The notes beneath the pieces were generated by a model. It ran no database searches. It saw only the letters and a program-made list of their open reading frames with translations, and was not told the DNA's origin. A DNA stretch of 64,000 bases from Cymbidium sinense (taxonomy: Eukaryota > Streptophyta > Magnoliopsida > Asparagales > Orchidaceae). Positions within the stretch are counted from its first letter, which is position 1, and each line of letters opens with the position of its first letter. The position numbers and the translations under genes are program-made. Below, piece after piece: positions 37,601 through 46,172 of the stretch. The stretch lies in contig CM038222.1 of NCBI GenBank assembly GCA_021442155.1, forward strand, positions 57,882,266 to 57,946,265, written 5' to 3'.

Positions 37601-40600
37601 TTTTTTTCATTTAATTCTAATAAAATAAGATAATCTTTTATACTTTCTAACCAAGTCTTTTTAAGTCTACCTCTACCTTAAATAGGCCGAAACTAATGCA
37701 TCTACTCTCTTAACAAGGTCATCAAAAGACCAACGCTTTACATGGCCAAACCAGCAAGGCGACTCTCTCTAATCTTATCTGCCACTAGAGCTGCTCCCAA
37801 CTTTTTTACGTATATATTTGTTTCACATTTTGTCTATGTAAAGCCATTCATTCACCTAGACATCCTCATCTATGCAACACTTAATTTTATGATTCTCTTT
37901 TACCAACTAATATTCGACACCATAAAACATTGCAATTCTCACCACCATCTAATAATTTTTTTCTTTTAAGTCTAAGGGGCTATTTGGTTGACTGAATGCA
38001 TTCCTTTTTCAGTGAAAAATGAAATCATTTTATTTGGTTGGCTAAAAAGGAATGCAAGATAAAATTTCAATGCATTTTACCCTATAGTTCGAATTCAGTG
38101 AAAAAGGATTTTGCCTGATTTGTATGATTTTACTTTGCACCAATCGTGTAAAGTGAGTCGCCATTGTCCATGTCGTTATCGCTCGACCGTCATTGCCATT
38201 GTTGTTGGCCCGCCAACCGTCTCGTCGCCGGTTTGCCCTCGCCACCACCTCTGCCAGTTGACACGAATTGCCACCACAGCTTCCTGCCACCACCTCCATC
38301 GGTTGCCGACGATGGTTGTGGGAGACGACTGCCGCTGTCAATGCTTCCTGCAGCCATCGTCGACCGTCGGCCATCGGCCACCGCCGCCGCCGCCACCATA
38401 GTTGCCAATACCGCCGTCAACTGTAATAGGTCTCCACCGCAGGAGATCACTTCTGAAATTTATATTATTTATACTTTGACTCAAATTGAACATCAAAAAT
38501 TAAATTCTTGAATTTAATTTATATCCATCCAAACAATCACAAAATATTTTAAATGTACTACATTCTTTTTATATTGAATTTCTTTTATATTACATTCTTT
38601 TTTCTTCCAACCAAACAGCCCCTAAGTGGTACTATTCTATCACTTATGAGGCTTGATGTATTCATCGACTTCAACCATCCAACTTTAATTCTACTAATAA
38701 TATCCCTATCTATTTTTCCATCACTTTCAACAATAGATTCAAGATATCTAAAACATTAATTCTTTTTAATGACTTGATTATCTATTGTTGCAACCTCACC
38801 ACTAGATCTTCTGCAACTAAAGTTACACTCCATGTATTTGGTTTTAAATCTACTCAAACAAAAGCCTTTATACATTAAGGATGACCTCCATAATTCAAGT
38901 TTTTCTTGAACTCCTCTGATCTTTATCAACAAGAAGAATATCATCATCTAAAAGCATACATCAAGATACATCTTCTTGTAAATGTTTGGTAAAAACATTC
39001 ATAACTACAAAAAGATAATGGCTTAAAGTTGATCATTGATGTAATCCAACTGAAATAGGAAAATGCTTAGTCAATCCTCCTTGTGTCATGAATACAAATA
39101 ACATTTCCAGTATACATATCCTTGATTACTTGAATATTGTCAATATTATTCCTTTCTTTTCTAGAACTATTCAAGGCACTTTTCTTGTCATTTTGTTATA
39201 TGCTTTCTCTAAATCAACAAATATCATATGTAGATCCCCTTAATCTCTCAGTACTTTTCCATCAAACCTCTCACAAATGTATAGAATCCATAGTAGACCT
39301 ACCTGACATGAATCCAAAATGCTTTTCAAAAACTTTTGTATCACATCAAAACCTATGTTTAATTACTCTCTCATAATTTTAACGTATGGAACATTAACTT
39401 AATTCTTCTATAATTTACATATTCTTGTGCATCACATTTATTTTTAAAAATAAGAACCAATAACTCTTTCTTCTCTTATCTAGCATTTTTTGTATTCTTT
39501 AAAATAATATTAAAATGATTAGTATGCCAAGAAATTTTTTTATCTCTTAAATATTCCCACGCTTCTATTGGAATATCATGTCTTACTGTTTTTCCACATT
39601 TTATTTTCTTTAAAACCTCTCTAACTTCGATTTTAGTAATACGACGATAAAAATAAAAAATTTTATTTTCATTTAGGATATTAAGGTCGCTAAAATCAAT
39701 CGTATTCTTATAACCTTCCTTGAAAAGTTTTGAACTAAATTCGTAGTAAACCCATGCATCACAATTTAAATTTCTACGAGCAAACTGACATATATTAACA
39801 AGATATTCAAATTTAATTAGATATCATTCACTGTTTGTATCTGCTGTCTTCGTAACTTGGAGTTGGTTGACTTTTTATAATGGTATCCCATGCTGTAACC
39901 CAAAATTTATTTAAACAGGTATTTCATATATTGTACTCATTGCCAAAACTTTTAGTTAGCGTTAATTAATTGTCTTTAAACATTCTACATACTGACAATC
40001 CAGTTATGTGATATCATTAAATATGTCATATAGTCTATTTTTTTTAGTTTCTCGTTATTTTCATTGCAACAATGATATCGATGAGCTATATTCCTTCAAT
40101 TACATTACATTATCTAGAAAATTTTCTTGTTATCATAATCATTACTAGAGCACTTACTCGTTATTGGGGATTGTGATTTGCAACCTCTGGAATTTTTGTT
40201 TTACTAATGTAGTAAATTTTCCCAAGAGATATATAAGAGGACAAATACCAGATTTAAGAATTTGGATAGCCATTCATCTTATCCCTAGAAAGCATTCAAA
40301 CAATACATAGATGTTTCTTGTCCGGTCAAAGAACTCTTGAAAAACTGTCACATGTAGTCAATCATCACATAGATTAATATGCTTATATTAATAGAGAAAT
40401 TTTATCACACAAAACAGTTTTAATTCAGGGCTCTTAGCTCAAAACTCCATACATCATGGATTAATATGCTCATATTAATAGAGGAGAAATTTAATTACAC
40501 AAAATGTTTTTATTTCAAAGCTCTTGATCCAAAACTTAATACATCAATAAAAGAAAAGTAAAAGAGAAAGTCAAAGATATGCTCAAAAACATAACGAAAA

Positions 40601-43509
40601 TCCTTCGTGACAAGAAAATGTTTCAGCAAACTCTTCATATCTCTTCTCATGATAACCCTTCCTAAGCTTGCCTTGACACGTTATATAAAGAATATAAACC
40701 ACATTAATGAGATAAGTTTTCTATGGAAAATTTTGATGTAAGAACTGCGAGTTTTTTGACATGAACGTGATGTATGCAACATTCAATCCCATTTATTCAG
40801 TACTTCAACACATTCGTTTCCACCAGTTCATGACCATTCATTTCTATATCTGTATGCTTTTCTTGATACTTTGGAATTGTACTTCAGGATCCATAAATCC
40901 TCCTTTTAGAGTTTACCCATATAATGTCAAAACTACTATGTGTTCTTTTTAGATCCATAAATCCTATCCATGACATTTTCATTTTGTACCATAAGAATAT
41001 CTCTTATACATCCGTGAAATTTTCTGTTGCGTTCCATTACTACCATAAATTTTTCATAACATTCCAATATATCTTATTCATTTGCAGACTCATTCATAAT
41101 TCATCATGACGTGATCATAGATGCAGGTTTAGATGCACAATTCATGCTAATGGAAACAGAACTGTAACAACAATATCTCACCATGGTGATCATATCCTAA
41201 TAAAGTTAGACTATGGAGTTTGGAAGTTTCACCTTACAATAGTCATGAAGATCAATTATTGCTAACTCTAAATTCCTCTCTGTTTTTGCTTCAAATTTCT
41301 TCTCTAATCCAAGGAAACCCCATTCTACGCAAAAAGACAAATGAACTAGGTATCAATTCTTTGTACAAAACGTATTAGGTTTATATAGAAGTTCATAACG
41401 ATTCAAATCAAGATACTTGGCACATCCAGCAGTTTCCTTATTAAATGCTACCTGTGTTTCCCCAGGTGAAGTTTATACAACAATCAATTTTAACCCATAA
41501 CCTGTGTCAAGGTAGGTATAACTGTAGATATAGAACTTAGATGCAAGAGCAAACAAACACACGATAGCAGCAATTTGAAAGCTCCACAACAACTAGAGAA
41601 AGACATGGAAGCAGTAGGAAAAGCAGTTCATTGATTTCAAACGATTTTTCCATGAATAGATCTCCCTTGTATGCTTGGATGTGCGCCTAACTGAATGTTG
41701 CTGCTTGTAGTAGGCCCGGGGGACCTCACTGTTTGGTGTCATTAAACATGCAGGTAGGTGTCATTGCCTCTCCAGATGTGCATTCCTTTGAGCTTACTGA
41801 AAGGGAGCACTTCATCATTCTTGGTTGCGATGGATTGTGGGGTGTAAGTCATATATCCTTTCAGTAAACATCATTTTAAAATGCTGTGGATTCATGCTTA
41901 GCTTGATATATAGCAAATCATTATTGTTGAAACATCCAGGTATTTGGACCAAGTGATGCGGTTGGTTTTGTTCAGGCACAACTGAAGGTAAATTTCTTTA
42001 CTTAAGTTTGAAAAAACTTAGATGCTTCTTCCTACACTTGCAGATGACCAAATGAAAGCGTGCATTAATTAGTTAAAAGCAATTGGACGTTAATTAAAAA
42101 TAGGAAAATGACATTTGGAGGATTTGTAAAATTGTCTTTTTTTTTTTTGTTTGTTTGTTTCCCAAGTATGAACTATTTTGAATTAAATATCCTATGCTTT
42201 ATTTGATAGTAGCTTTGATAGCTCGGACATATGTTGAATCTGATGTGCTCTTTCGACATTGTGAAAATTCCTTTCAAATTTTGACAAATATAATCTCACA
42301 CAGTATGTAATGCACGGCGAAATAGAAATAAATATAGCAAACTAAACAAACTTATGCTAAGTAGATAACTATGTGTATAAAGATGAATGATATGATTAAT
42401 CTGTTTAACCCCAAGCGATATATCCATAAATAATCTTTGCAAACCATTCAAGTCTTTATATATTAGTGATGGAGAGATCTACAAAGTTAGGACTAATAGT
42501 AAAGAATAATCTAGAGCACAAATATAACGGTTACGGGGCTGTTTGGTAGCGTGCATTTGGAATGCATGCGTTTAATCGCTTTTGAACGTTAGCGTTTAGT
42601 TCAGTAAAGTAAAATTTCATCGTTCAAATCTGTAGAAAGGCGGTTCGTGTATTTAGAATTCGAAATCTGGGTGAATTCTATCGATGTAAAGTGATCTGGG
42701 GGACCGCTGCCGCACGCCGCGCCGCCCGATACTTGCCGTCGCCGCGCCATCGCCACCGGTCGCCCACCCACCGTAGGCCCGACGATTCTTTCATTCGTTT
42801 TGTCAACCAAAAAATCTGAAAGTCGAATTTGTAAAACTCAACCAACTATAAAATAATCCTTTCACTGAATTCTTTTGCATTCTTTTTTACACATTCCAAT
42901 CAGAACGACAGATAACATGTAGATGCATATTCAATATTTGAATCACCACAATAACTTGTAGAGGATTATCTATTTAATAAGACAAATTATTATGAGAATT
43001 GAAATGATATAATGTTAAGTGTGATCATGATGACATATAGATCAATGCAAAGATAATTTCATAATATTAACATGTAGAGCACTCACTTGCTTAGGATCTC
43101 AATAGCAATTATTCATTCGTCCACAAACTGATGGAGAAATCGTTCCATCTTTCTTTAAAGGAGAGGAGCACTAACACTTTATGAAAATATTTTTTAATGA
43201 ATTTATTGAAAATAATTATTTAAATTTAAATAATTTTATTATATTGTAATCATCATCATGTGCATCATCTTTAAGATACTTAAAAGCAAACTACTCAATC
43301 AAAGAATTAAGCATCCAAATACGAAGTAGGTTTTTCTTTTCCTCTAGTAGATAGTGAACTATAAAACATCTCCCTGTCAATGAACTGGGATTTTGCAGGA
43401 AACATCGTCTGCCACTGCCGCTGCTCGCCGCCTTGTAAGAGAAGCCATTCGTGAGCGGCGGTGTAAGGATAACTGCACGGGGATCGTTATCCTCTTTAAG
43501 CACAAATAA
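8845..43509 (+). CDS. Protein phosphatase 2C (PPM family Ser/Thr phosphatase), ten coding exons over 34.7 kb
   Basis: Metal-dependent Ser/Thr protein phosphatase, similar as I recall it to Arabidopsis At1g18030. Coding exons: 8845-9239, 23610-23718, 27859-27895, 28262-28306, 36296-36348, 36865-37020, 37164-37247, 41754-41843, 41940-41987 and 43399-43509. They join in frame to 375 codons with no stop or frameshift, and all introns are GT-AG. Visible PP2C motifs: R110 and MED (E114/D115) in [16 protein letters not shown] at 140-144 (metal D140), GDAKAVLAR from 220, [11 protein letters not shown] in exon 8, GCDGLW with D319, and KDN with D363. All expected metal-binding acids are present, so it should be active. 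The first 100 residues are variable and acidic. The start is the first ATG after an in-frame TGA (8818-8820). No signal peptide or membrane segment; cytosolic or nuclear location is inferred. Introns reach 14.4 kb. Confidence 0.93.
9240..9825. other. Start of intron 2 of PP2C before the left Helitron
   Basis: AT-rich intron sequence ending in an (AT)n run at about 9797-9816 directly beside the Helitron end. No gene content seen. Confidence 0.5.
10440..12257 (+). mobile_element. RTE-type LINE copy 1, 5'-truncated and decayed
   Basis: Pieces of a plant RTE reverse transcriptase are readable but frameshifted. A WWW-like linker stretch lies near 10500 and the [17 protein letters not shown] block near 11165-11215. 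A DD(I/F)LLVD block with the YADD-equivalent residues is at about 11530, and [11 protein letters not shown](C/R)LSRSK-like sequence is at 11585-11640. The 3' end GGGATTAAGGCTTGTTGTTGTTG at 12240-12257 is the characteristic RTE tail with TTG repeats. Strongly similar to copy 2 at 21180-22858. Confidence 0.75.
12596..14370 (-). pseudogene. RPA70-like (replication protein A) gene remnant in left Helitron
   Basis: Reverse-strand exon-like pieces resemble the C-terminal half of plant Helitron-borne RPA1. There is an OB-fold segment with FTLW and KSIVGKYYN (about 13560-13700) and [18 protein letters not shown] (about 13210-13320). A zinc-ribbon C-x2-C ... C-x2-C segment around [10 protein letters not shown] lies at about 13020-13110. 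A final OB fold with [19 protein letters not shown] (about 12850-12910) runs on to a TAA at 12596. Pieces are separated by intron-like gaps. The first codons may be ATGGATGTGCAG near 14345-14355. Extra exons on the low-coordinate side are absent from the right copy, which is deleted there. Confidence 0.5.
14740..15897 (-). pseudogene. Pif1-like helicase remnant in left Helitron
   Basis: Reverse strand encodes stretches of the Pif1/Helitron helicase. [12 protein letters not shown] is at about 15750-15820 and IIW(stop)DEAS, a disrupted Walker B, near 15710. [19 protein letters not shown] is at 15440-15515 and NPFER-like NGLCN sequence near 15040. The motif VI region [14 protein letters not shown] (about 14740-14790) is intact enough to read. 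Stops and frameshifts make it non-functional. It keeps motif VI, which the right copy has lost. Confidence 0.6.
15898..16418. other. Spacer between the two Helitron copies
   Basis: About 520 bases of AT-rich sequence between the end of homology of the left copy and the 5' TC of the right Helitron. No coding content and no second TCTATACTA-type terminus in inverted orientation were found. Confidence 0.5.
16505..17745 (+). pseudogene. Pif1-like helicase remnant in right Helitron
   Basis: Begins with [20 protein letters not shown] (16505-). The Walker A is broken (DPGGI then stop then KI, instead of GPGGTGKT). [22 protein letters not shown] (Walker B, D to N) and [18 protein letters not shown] follow at about 16700-16950. 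Then come [25 protein letters not shown] (17407-) and a [25 protein letters not shown] block (about 17540-17600). The block [17 protein letters not shown] is at about 17630-17680, after a stop. Motif VI (QLYVALSR) is missing. Walker A and B defects plus stops show it is dead. Confidence 0.75.
18100..19590 (+). pseudogene. RPA70-like remnant in right Helitron, C-terminally deleted
   Basis: Pieces mirror those in the left copy. [20 protein letters not shown] is in the open frame at 18400-18609. [20 protein letters not shown] is at 19270-19330. [20 protein letters not shown] is followed by CNTCKSK and ECIKCSNN (19440-19570), a C-x2-C ... C-x2-C zinc ribbon typical of the RPA1 C-terminal domain. 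The frame then runs straight into the Helitron 3' hairpin, so the last OB-fold part present in the left copy has been deleted. Confidence 0.5.
19601..19621 (+). other. Helitron 3' hairpin, perfect 9-bp stem
   Basis: CACGTGCAC, loop TTA, GTGCACGTG, eight bases before the CTAG end. It is the replication-termination hairpin of Helitrons (family knowledge). A degenerate version occurs at 9837-9858 in the left copy. Confidence 0.85.
19634..21179. other. Intron 2 of PP2C between right Helitron and LINE copy 2
   Basis: Starts with an (AT)n run (about 19634-19668) immediately beside the Helitron CTAG end. The block at 19740-20020 is less AT-rich but shows no recognisable frame. Open frames at 20218-20448 and (reverse) 20807-21019 resemble nothing. 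Confidence 0.45.
21180..22858 (+). mobile_element. RTE-type LINE copy 2, 5'-truncated, sense to PP2C
   Basis: Readable RT blocks: [18 protein letters not shown] (about 21738-21790), [17 protein letters not shown] sequence at 21930-21980 and [15 protein letters not shown] (about 22090-22135). They are followed by [20 protein letters not shown] and, in the thumb/C-terminal region, [24 protein letters not shown] (22505-22575). The 3' end GGGATTAAGGC passes into about eight TTG repeats (22833-22857). Several frameshifts; no endonuclease domain, so it is a dead truncated copy. Confidence 0.8.
22859..23609. other. End of intron 2 of PP2C
   Basis: Unassigned AT-rich intron sequence ending in the pyrimidine-rich acceptor TTTTTCTGTAG at 23609. 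No further element recognised. Confidence 0.5.
23719..24457. other. Intron 3 of PP2C before LINE copy 3
   Basis: Donor GTCTGT follows exon 3 at 23719. An alternative GTGAGT at 23711 would break the frame and drop the conserved PREL residues. No element recognised in this stretch. Confidence 0.5.
24458..26420 (-). mobile_element. RTE-type LINE copy 3, antisense in intron 3
   Basis: The reverse-strand tail (CAACAACAACAATCC... on the + strand at 24465) marks the 3' end at the low coordinate. Reverse-strand frames include [20 protein letters not shown] (about 25180-25245), [20 protein letters not shown] and [19 protein letters not shown] (about 25740-25790), a block just upstream of the RT palm. 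The 5' truncation is near 26420. Several stops and frameshifts. Confidence 0.78.
26421..27858. other. End of intron 3 of PP2C
   Basis: AT-rich; contains a poly-T/ATT tract near 27560-27610 and an open frame at 27517-27831 without recognisable content. It ends at the TGTTAACAG acceptor (27858). Confidence 0.5.
28307..29008. other. Intron 5 of PP2C before the hAT-type MITE
   Basis: AT-rich intron sequence after donor GTGACA at 28307. Nothing recognised. Confidence 0.5.
29112..30255 (-). repeat. LTR of the gypsy element (3' LTR in element orientation)
   Basis: 1,144 bp. It shares long perfectly identical blocks with the other LTR (for example about 80 bases around 29485-29565 against 34614-34694). 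These are separated by clustered short differences, many at CTG or CG sites. Confidence 0.88.
31052..31345 (-). pseudogene. Ty3/gypsy integrase fragment
   Basis: 97-codon frame reading MKKDIQHFI, then [27 protein letters not shown] and FKLHGYPKE. This matches the start of the gypsy integrase catalytic core (D-FI-GLPKS...[10 protein letters not shown]). The upstream zinc-binding part is missing from the frame, and the core acids further on are lost to frameshifts. Not functional. Confidence 0.8.
31392..31727 (-). pseudogene. Ty3/gypsy RNase H end and connection region
   Basis: Reverse-strand frame with [10 protein letters not shown], a decayed form of the (N)xADALSRR motif that closes gypsy RNase H, then a Gln-rich linker and [16 protein letters not shown] sequence preceding the integrase. 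Position between RT and integrase fits pol order. Confidence 0.6.
32128..32445 (-). pseudogene. Ty3/gypsy reverse transcriptase fragment
   Basis: Starts [17 protein letters not shown], the hallmark gypsy RT block, followed by [15 protein letters not shown], where the catalytic FDDILIYS box has its first Asp changed to His. The later KCSF-Q...FG block is readable. The active-site change and flanking stops make it dead. Confidence 0.85.
34292..35406 (-). repeat. LTR of the gypsy element (5' LTR in element orientation)
   Basis: 1,115 bp, starting at the same TGATAGGGTTTAAT (+ strand) and ending at TTCATATCA like its partner; followed by the AACAT target copy. Confidence 0.88.
35988..36295. other. 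End of intron 5 of PP2C
   Basis: Ordinary intron sequence between the hAT target copy and the TATTGTAG acceptor at 36295. Nothing recognised. Confidence 0.5.
36349..36864. other. Intron 6 of PP2C
   Basis: 516-bp intron, donor GTCAGT, acceptor GTCTAG. No element recognised. Confidence 0.6.
37525..39740 (-). mobile_element. RTE-type LINE copy 4, antisense in intron 8, interrupted by a MITE
   Basis: The + strand at 37525-37565 carries the inverted 3' end (TATCCCACTACATGGGTTGGC), without a long CAA tail. Reverse-strand LINE sequence continues to 37975 and resumes at 38626 after the PIF-type [16 protein letters not shown] antisense, the [20 protein letters not shown] block (about 38830-38900) and GRST-region homology near 39290 follow the order of copy 3. 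Truncated near 39740 and heavily mutated. Confidence 0.7.
37976..38622. mobile_element. PIF/Harbinger-type MITE with GC-rich core, nested in LINE copy 4
   Basis: 647 bp. Ends GGGGCTATTTGGTTG and CAACCAAACAGCCCC are inverted repeats with one mismatch over 15. It is flanked by TAA on both sides (37973-37975, 38623-38625), the 3-bp TWA duplication of PIF/Harbinger elements. The LINE sequence on either side rejoins at one TAA. AT-rich arms flank a GC-rich core (about 38160-38450) built of CCACC/CGCC/CCG triplets. Proline- or alanine-rich open frames on both strands are products of this composition, not genes. Confidence 0.85.
39741..40365. other. Intron 8 of PP2C after LINE copy 4
   Basis: AT-rich; no element or exon recognised. 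Confidence 0.5.
40366..40545. repeat. Two tandem about 90-bp units in intron 8
   Basis: Units 40366-40455 and 40456-40545 share the ordered blocks GATTAATATGCT(T/C)ATATTAAT, AGAAATTT, ACACAAAA, GCTCTT and ATACATC with small indels. A simple tandem duplication. Confidence 0.7.
40546..41753. other. End of intron 8 of PP2C
   Basis: No exon or element recognised. The acceptor is CATGCAG at 41753. Small open frames at 40761-40952 and 40924-41109 look random. Confidence 0.5.
41988..42533. other. Start of intron 10 of PP2C
   Basis: AT-rich intron with a poly-T run near 42140. Nothing recognised. Confidence 0.5.
42534..42912. mobile_element. Probable degenerate MITE with GC-rich core in intron 10
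   Basis: The left end CGGGGCTGTTTGGTAGCGTG resembles the PIF-type end at 37976. The right end (CATTCTTTTTTACACATTCCAATCAG, about 42878-42903, read as two short blocks) resembles the right arm of that element but its last bases have diverged. The core at 42700-42790 is strongly GC-rich (GCCGCC/GCCGTCGCC). No clear target duplication. Confidence 0.45.
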
Positions 43510-43942
43510 ACCCCCGCCCCCCTTGTTTCCAAGAACATTGTTTTTCTACCACAGAATCCCTAACTGAAGTTGAAAATGGTTTTGGAGACCGTTCTCTAAT
43601 GTTTAGGTAAACTTACTACCTACCTGTTTTGCTGACACTTGATCTTTATATATATATATATATATATTGCCTTAAAATATTGCATTGCAGTGAGCAGTAT
43701 TGTATTATCCTTACGGAGTGCTTAGAAAAGATTGCTATGGAATTTTTCTTATGATTGAATATATTTTGGGATTTGTGATGAATGAGACGATCTATGGAGT
43801 GTTGTATTATCCAATTATAAGAAATGTCCTCTGGCAATTTTAGTTAAGAGACGTTCTATTTTTTTTTCTTTTTTTTTTCTTTTTCGTGTTTTCTTGCTTG
43901 TGGATTTTGATAGTGTGCACACATAACTGCATATATTTTAAC
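43510..43942 (+). other. 3' UTR and downstream flank of PP2C
   Basis: Starts after TAA (43507-43509). No canonical AATAAA is seen close to the stop; AATATA/ATTATA-like near-upstream sequences occur around 43760-43820. A (TA)n run lies at 43647-43668. The 3' end cannot be fixed. Confidence 0.4.
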
Positions 43943-43945
43943 TTA

Positions 43946-45061
43946 GGGGCTGTTTGGTTCCGAGTAAAATGAGTGTAATGTAATCTAAATATGCGCAATT
44001 CTTTCTTTTCCGTGTTTGGTTCCGAGTAAATGTAATTCTGTAAAATTAGTATTTTATTTTCCTTTTAGGCTAATTTTGTGTAAGTAAATCGCTTGAAAAC
44101 GCAGTATTTCGTTTACATGAGAGGGAAAAGATTTTTTTTTTCTTTTTGCGGGAGCCTGGGAAAACTTTTTTATTTTATTTTTTCTAATTCTTTGAATCAT
44201 TAATATTAACTTTAATTAAAATAAATATTATTATAGTTTAATTAAGATTTTATAAATATAATTATGTTTATTCAAATTGATGATAAATAATTCATGATAA
44301 ATCAAAAAATTAAAATAATTATTAAATTTTTGTTTATTTAGTAAAAAAAACAATTATAGAGTAAACTATTTATTAAAAAAAATTATTAAATAAATAAATA
44401 TTAAATTTTGATGATTAATTTATTTAATAAAAATTTTTATTAATTAATTAATCTTTAATATATTAATAAAATTATATATATATATATTAAATTTGGGTCA
44501 TTATGTTAATATAAAATGATAATATTCAAATTTTATTTACTTATAACACTAATAATTAATATCTTAAAAAATTTGTAAATTAATTACTAATAATTTAATA
44601 TTAGAAATAAATTTTATTTGTATTTGATTTTATTTTAATATCTTAAAAAATTTATAAATTAGTTATTAATAATTAAATATTCAAAATAAATTTTATTTAT
44701 ATTTGATTTTATTTATTTTTTTAGTCAAGAAAAAAAATTTTATTTATAACTTATCTATATTTTATTTGATATTATTTATTTTTTAATTGAATATTTAATT
44801 AGTGAATAAATTTTATAATTAATTTACATATAATAAAGTATTCAGAATACAAATATTTATTTTATATTCATTCAATCAAATATTTATAATGCAGTTATTT
44901 ATTTTATTTTACATATGTTTAATTAAACAGAAAATATAATTTATATGTATTTATTTTATATAGAATCAAATAATTATAAAGTATTCAGAATTCACTGTAT
45001 TCAGTTTACACTGTATTTTTTTTTTACACTGTATTCTAAATGCAGGTAATCAAATAGCCCT
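43946..45061. mobile_element. PIF/Harbinger-type MITE, 1.1 kb, AT-rich interior
   Basis: Left end GGGGCTGTTTGGTTCCGAG, right end reverse complement AGGGCTATTTGATTACCTG. Flanked by TTA on both sides (43943-43945 and 45062-45064). The interior is almost pure A/T with no coding frame, so it is non-autonomous. Shares its terminal motif with the element at 37976-38622 but lacks the GC core. Confidence 0.8.
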
Positions 45062-45064
45062 TTA

Positions 45065-46172
45065 ATAGTTGAGAATTTTTGTTGTCAATCAAAAAGTTTT
45101 GAGTTTAAATTTTTATACATGCATTATGTGTATGAGTTTACGATTAAATTTGCTCAAATTTTTTTAAAAAATAATTAAAAAGTGATAAAATTTTAGTATG
45201 ATCAATTTTAAAGTATTTGAATTTATTTTGATATGGGTATGATGTAGAAGCTGATTGATTATTCACATGCTGTATTGATTTTAAATTGAATCAAAACATT
45301 TTTGAATTTTAGTTAGGTTAAATTTTAATTATTTTATTTTCATCCAAAATTATTCCCTTTTCTTGATATATTCCTGTTTCTGGCTGGCTGGAAGAAGCGT
45401 TGTAGTTTCGCTTCATTTCTTTTTTATATTATTTTTTAATTATTATTATTTGGAATAATTTTAATTGAACACCCATTTTCATAATTTTAATCTGAGCTAA
45501 TTTCAGCTCATACTTAAAACTTGACTGTTTGAGAGAAGCGAAAATGCATCATTAATTACAGCATTTTTGTAATTAATGATTTTATACAAGTATTTAAATG
45601 TGTTACCTAATCACTGAACTAAAAAGAAAATCAATCCTAAATCAGTGCATTAAATAAGGGCGGCATTTTATTAAAAGACTGAAATTTTTGACCAATATAT
45701 AACATTTAGTTAACAGATGTTTGCATTTTTATTATGTCTATATACATCAAAGCCTTATAAGTTTAATTATTATTGAATTAAGCCTTCAGTTATAGTTATA
45801 TTTGAAGTATGATTAAATATTAGTTTCAATAAAAATTTGTTCATGTAATTTAACATCACATAAAACAGGCGTAGAAGCACACTCCACAGACGTCTGCTCA
45901 ACCATTCATTCAAACTAAATTCATCAAATCTAATCTGTCAATTAGACCAAATAATGTGTTCATATGCGCCTAATACAACCCTAAACTAAATCTCCAGCTC
46001 TTCCAAATAATCAAATTTCAGCCACCATTTGCCATATAACATAATTATTAATAGCACAAGTAGAAAGAGAGGGAACACTAAAAACCGCATGGAAAAACTA
46101 ACAGCTCGAGCTGAGCTTTCAGCATGAATAAAATATCTAACGACCCACCTGAGTCAACCTTATTCTTTGTTT
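45065..46172. other. Convergent intergenic region and SKS 3' UTR
   Basis: AT-rich; the SKS 3' UTR (reverse strand) must lie in the high-coordinate part, but no unambiguous polyadenylation signal was picked. Nothing else recognised. Confidence 0.45.

Noticed and set aside
38042..38511. Overlapping 86-115-codon open frames on both strands, rich in Pro, Arg, Ala and Gly
   Set aside because: They coincide with the GC-rich core of a MITE with clear ends and TAA duplication; open frames on both strands come from composition.
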